Below are positions 63,314 to 64,000 of a stretch of DNA of 64,000 bases, in pieces; the stretch's first letter is position 1, and every line of letters begins with the position of its first letter. The stretch comes from Polytrichum commune. Taxonomy: Eukaryota; Streptophyta; Polytrichopsida; Polytrichales; Polytrichaceae. The DNA lies in the NCBI GenBank assembly GCA_950295325.1, contig OX485809.1, positions 12,772,001 through 12,836,000 on the forward strand, in the 5' to 3' direction. The translations under genes and the position numbers were made by a program. The notes beneath the pieces were generated by a model. That model saw nothing but the letters and a program-made list of their open reading frames with translations, was not told the DNA's origin and ran no database searches.

Positions 63314-64000
63314 TTGTTGGCCCTCTTACTTCACATGGAAGTGCTTGGACAACAAATTTAATGTTAACCGATCCCGTCACGATCATGTCTAAAATTACAT
63401 CAACATTGACAAAGTCTAATTTCCTTCTCAAGAGTGATTGGTACATGAAACTATTATGTAATGGATTAACTCCCTAGGTGAGCATTCAAGGTGGCCAATT
63501 TGGGTTTTTCCTTGGCAAGAAAAATGTAATTTAGCTTTATATTCTAACTTCTAGTAGATTACATTAGAAATCTAGACCCGACTAAAAAAAATCAATTCAT
63601 TCCTCAAGTGTGCATTCAAATTGGTTGTATTTGTTAATTGGTATTGAAGATTTAGGTTCAATTACATGCCTCAAGGGAGCTCATCGTTGCAAACCTACAC
63701 AATATTTCAACTATCAATGTCACGTATGGGTATGATTGTATTTTCTCCTTGACATATATTCTACATGAAACTTCAAACCTATATCATAAAGGAGCAATTT
63801 TAGGACTCAATGAGGATAATAGACTTGTGTGTATACACATCGGACCCTTTGACCTTTTATGGGTTAACCTTTAGGGGTTGAAGCAAATGCCCCCCCCCCC
63901 CCTCCAAATCATCTAATTAAGTTAAGTCTAGTTCAAAAGTTCATTAAACAAAATCAACACCTCTTATGGTAGATTGACCATACATAGCGGGGATTTGTAG
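63314..64000. other. Window end, no gene recognised
   Basis: AT-rich. It may include badly decayed N-lobe sequence of the kinase pseudogene near 63330–63470, but I could not align it. Confidence 0.4.

Noticed and set aside
1-64000. CRISPR arrays, rRNA, tRNA, organellar or prokaryotic genes
   Set aside because: No regularly spaced direct repeats with unique spacers, no convincing tRNA arms or rRNA segments, and gene structure is clearly eukaryotic.

Overview
This is nuclear plant DNA: AT-rich, with spliced genes separated by long repeat-filled stretches. The best guess is a moss. The main clue is a protein kinase–NB-ARC–LRR fusion, an immune-receptor architecture known from mosses, with a class II KNOX remnant and an ABI3/VP1 gene nearby. 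I see no rRNA, tRNA, CRISPR array or bacterial operon. Species and identities are inferred by eye from motifs.

Layout. 1–10 kb: intergenic, with several inverted-repeat elements. 10–14 kb: a GC-richer block holding the KNOX1 and KNOX2 domains of a class II KNOX gene, with no ELK or homeodomain found, followed by a three-copy tandem array of about 310 bp. 16.4–21.4 kb (+): the three-exon kinase–NB-ARC–LRR gene. Its LRR array has about 22 units of 72 bp and is broken once by two extra T's. 25–33 kb: transposon-derived DNA, including two related GC-rich repeats, a decayed multi-exon gene and a complete 1.5-kb TIR element with an 8-bp target duplication and a 233-codon ORF.

33.3–36.1 kb (−): a decayed CACTA (En/Spm) transposase gene interrupted by a MITE and by a pogo-like Tc1/mariner element. 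39.3–46.2 kb (−): an ABI3/VP1-type B3 transcription factor gene. I assembled it exon by exon (nine exons, every junction phase-consistent, one GC–AG intron); its B1, B2 and B3 domains are recognisable. 49–60 kb: a LINE remnant, a MITE containing a second copy of the 8-bp-TSD element, a 420-bp foldback, a 1.1-kb near-perfect palindrome carrying a Myb/SANT-like transposon gene, and a third copy of the 8-bp-TSD element. 62.8–63.3 kb (−): a dead kinase fragment, possibly related to the kinase half of the immune receptor.

The two well-supported protein genes are the immune-receptor-like kinase–NLR and the ABI3-type regulator. They do not form a shared pathway or cluster. The most unusual objects are the kinase–NLR fusion (non-RD kinase joined to a TNL-like NB-ARC), the KNOX locus without a homeodomain, the long palindrome, and the small family of 8-bp-TSD transposons, one member of which carries an unrecognised ORF.
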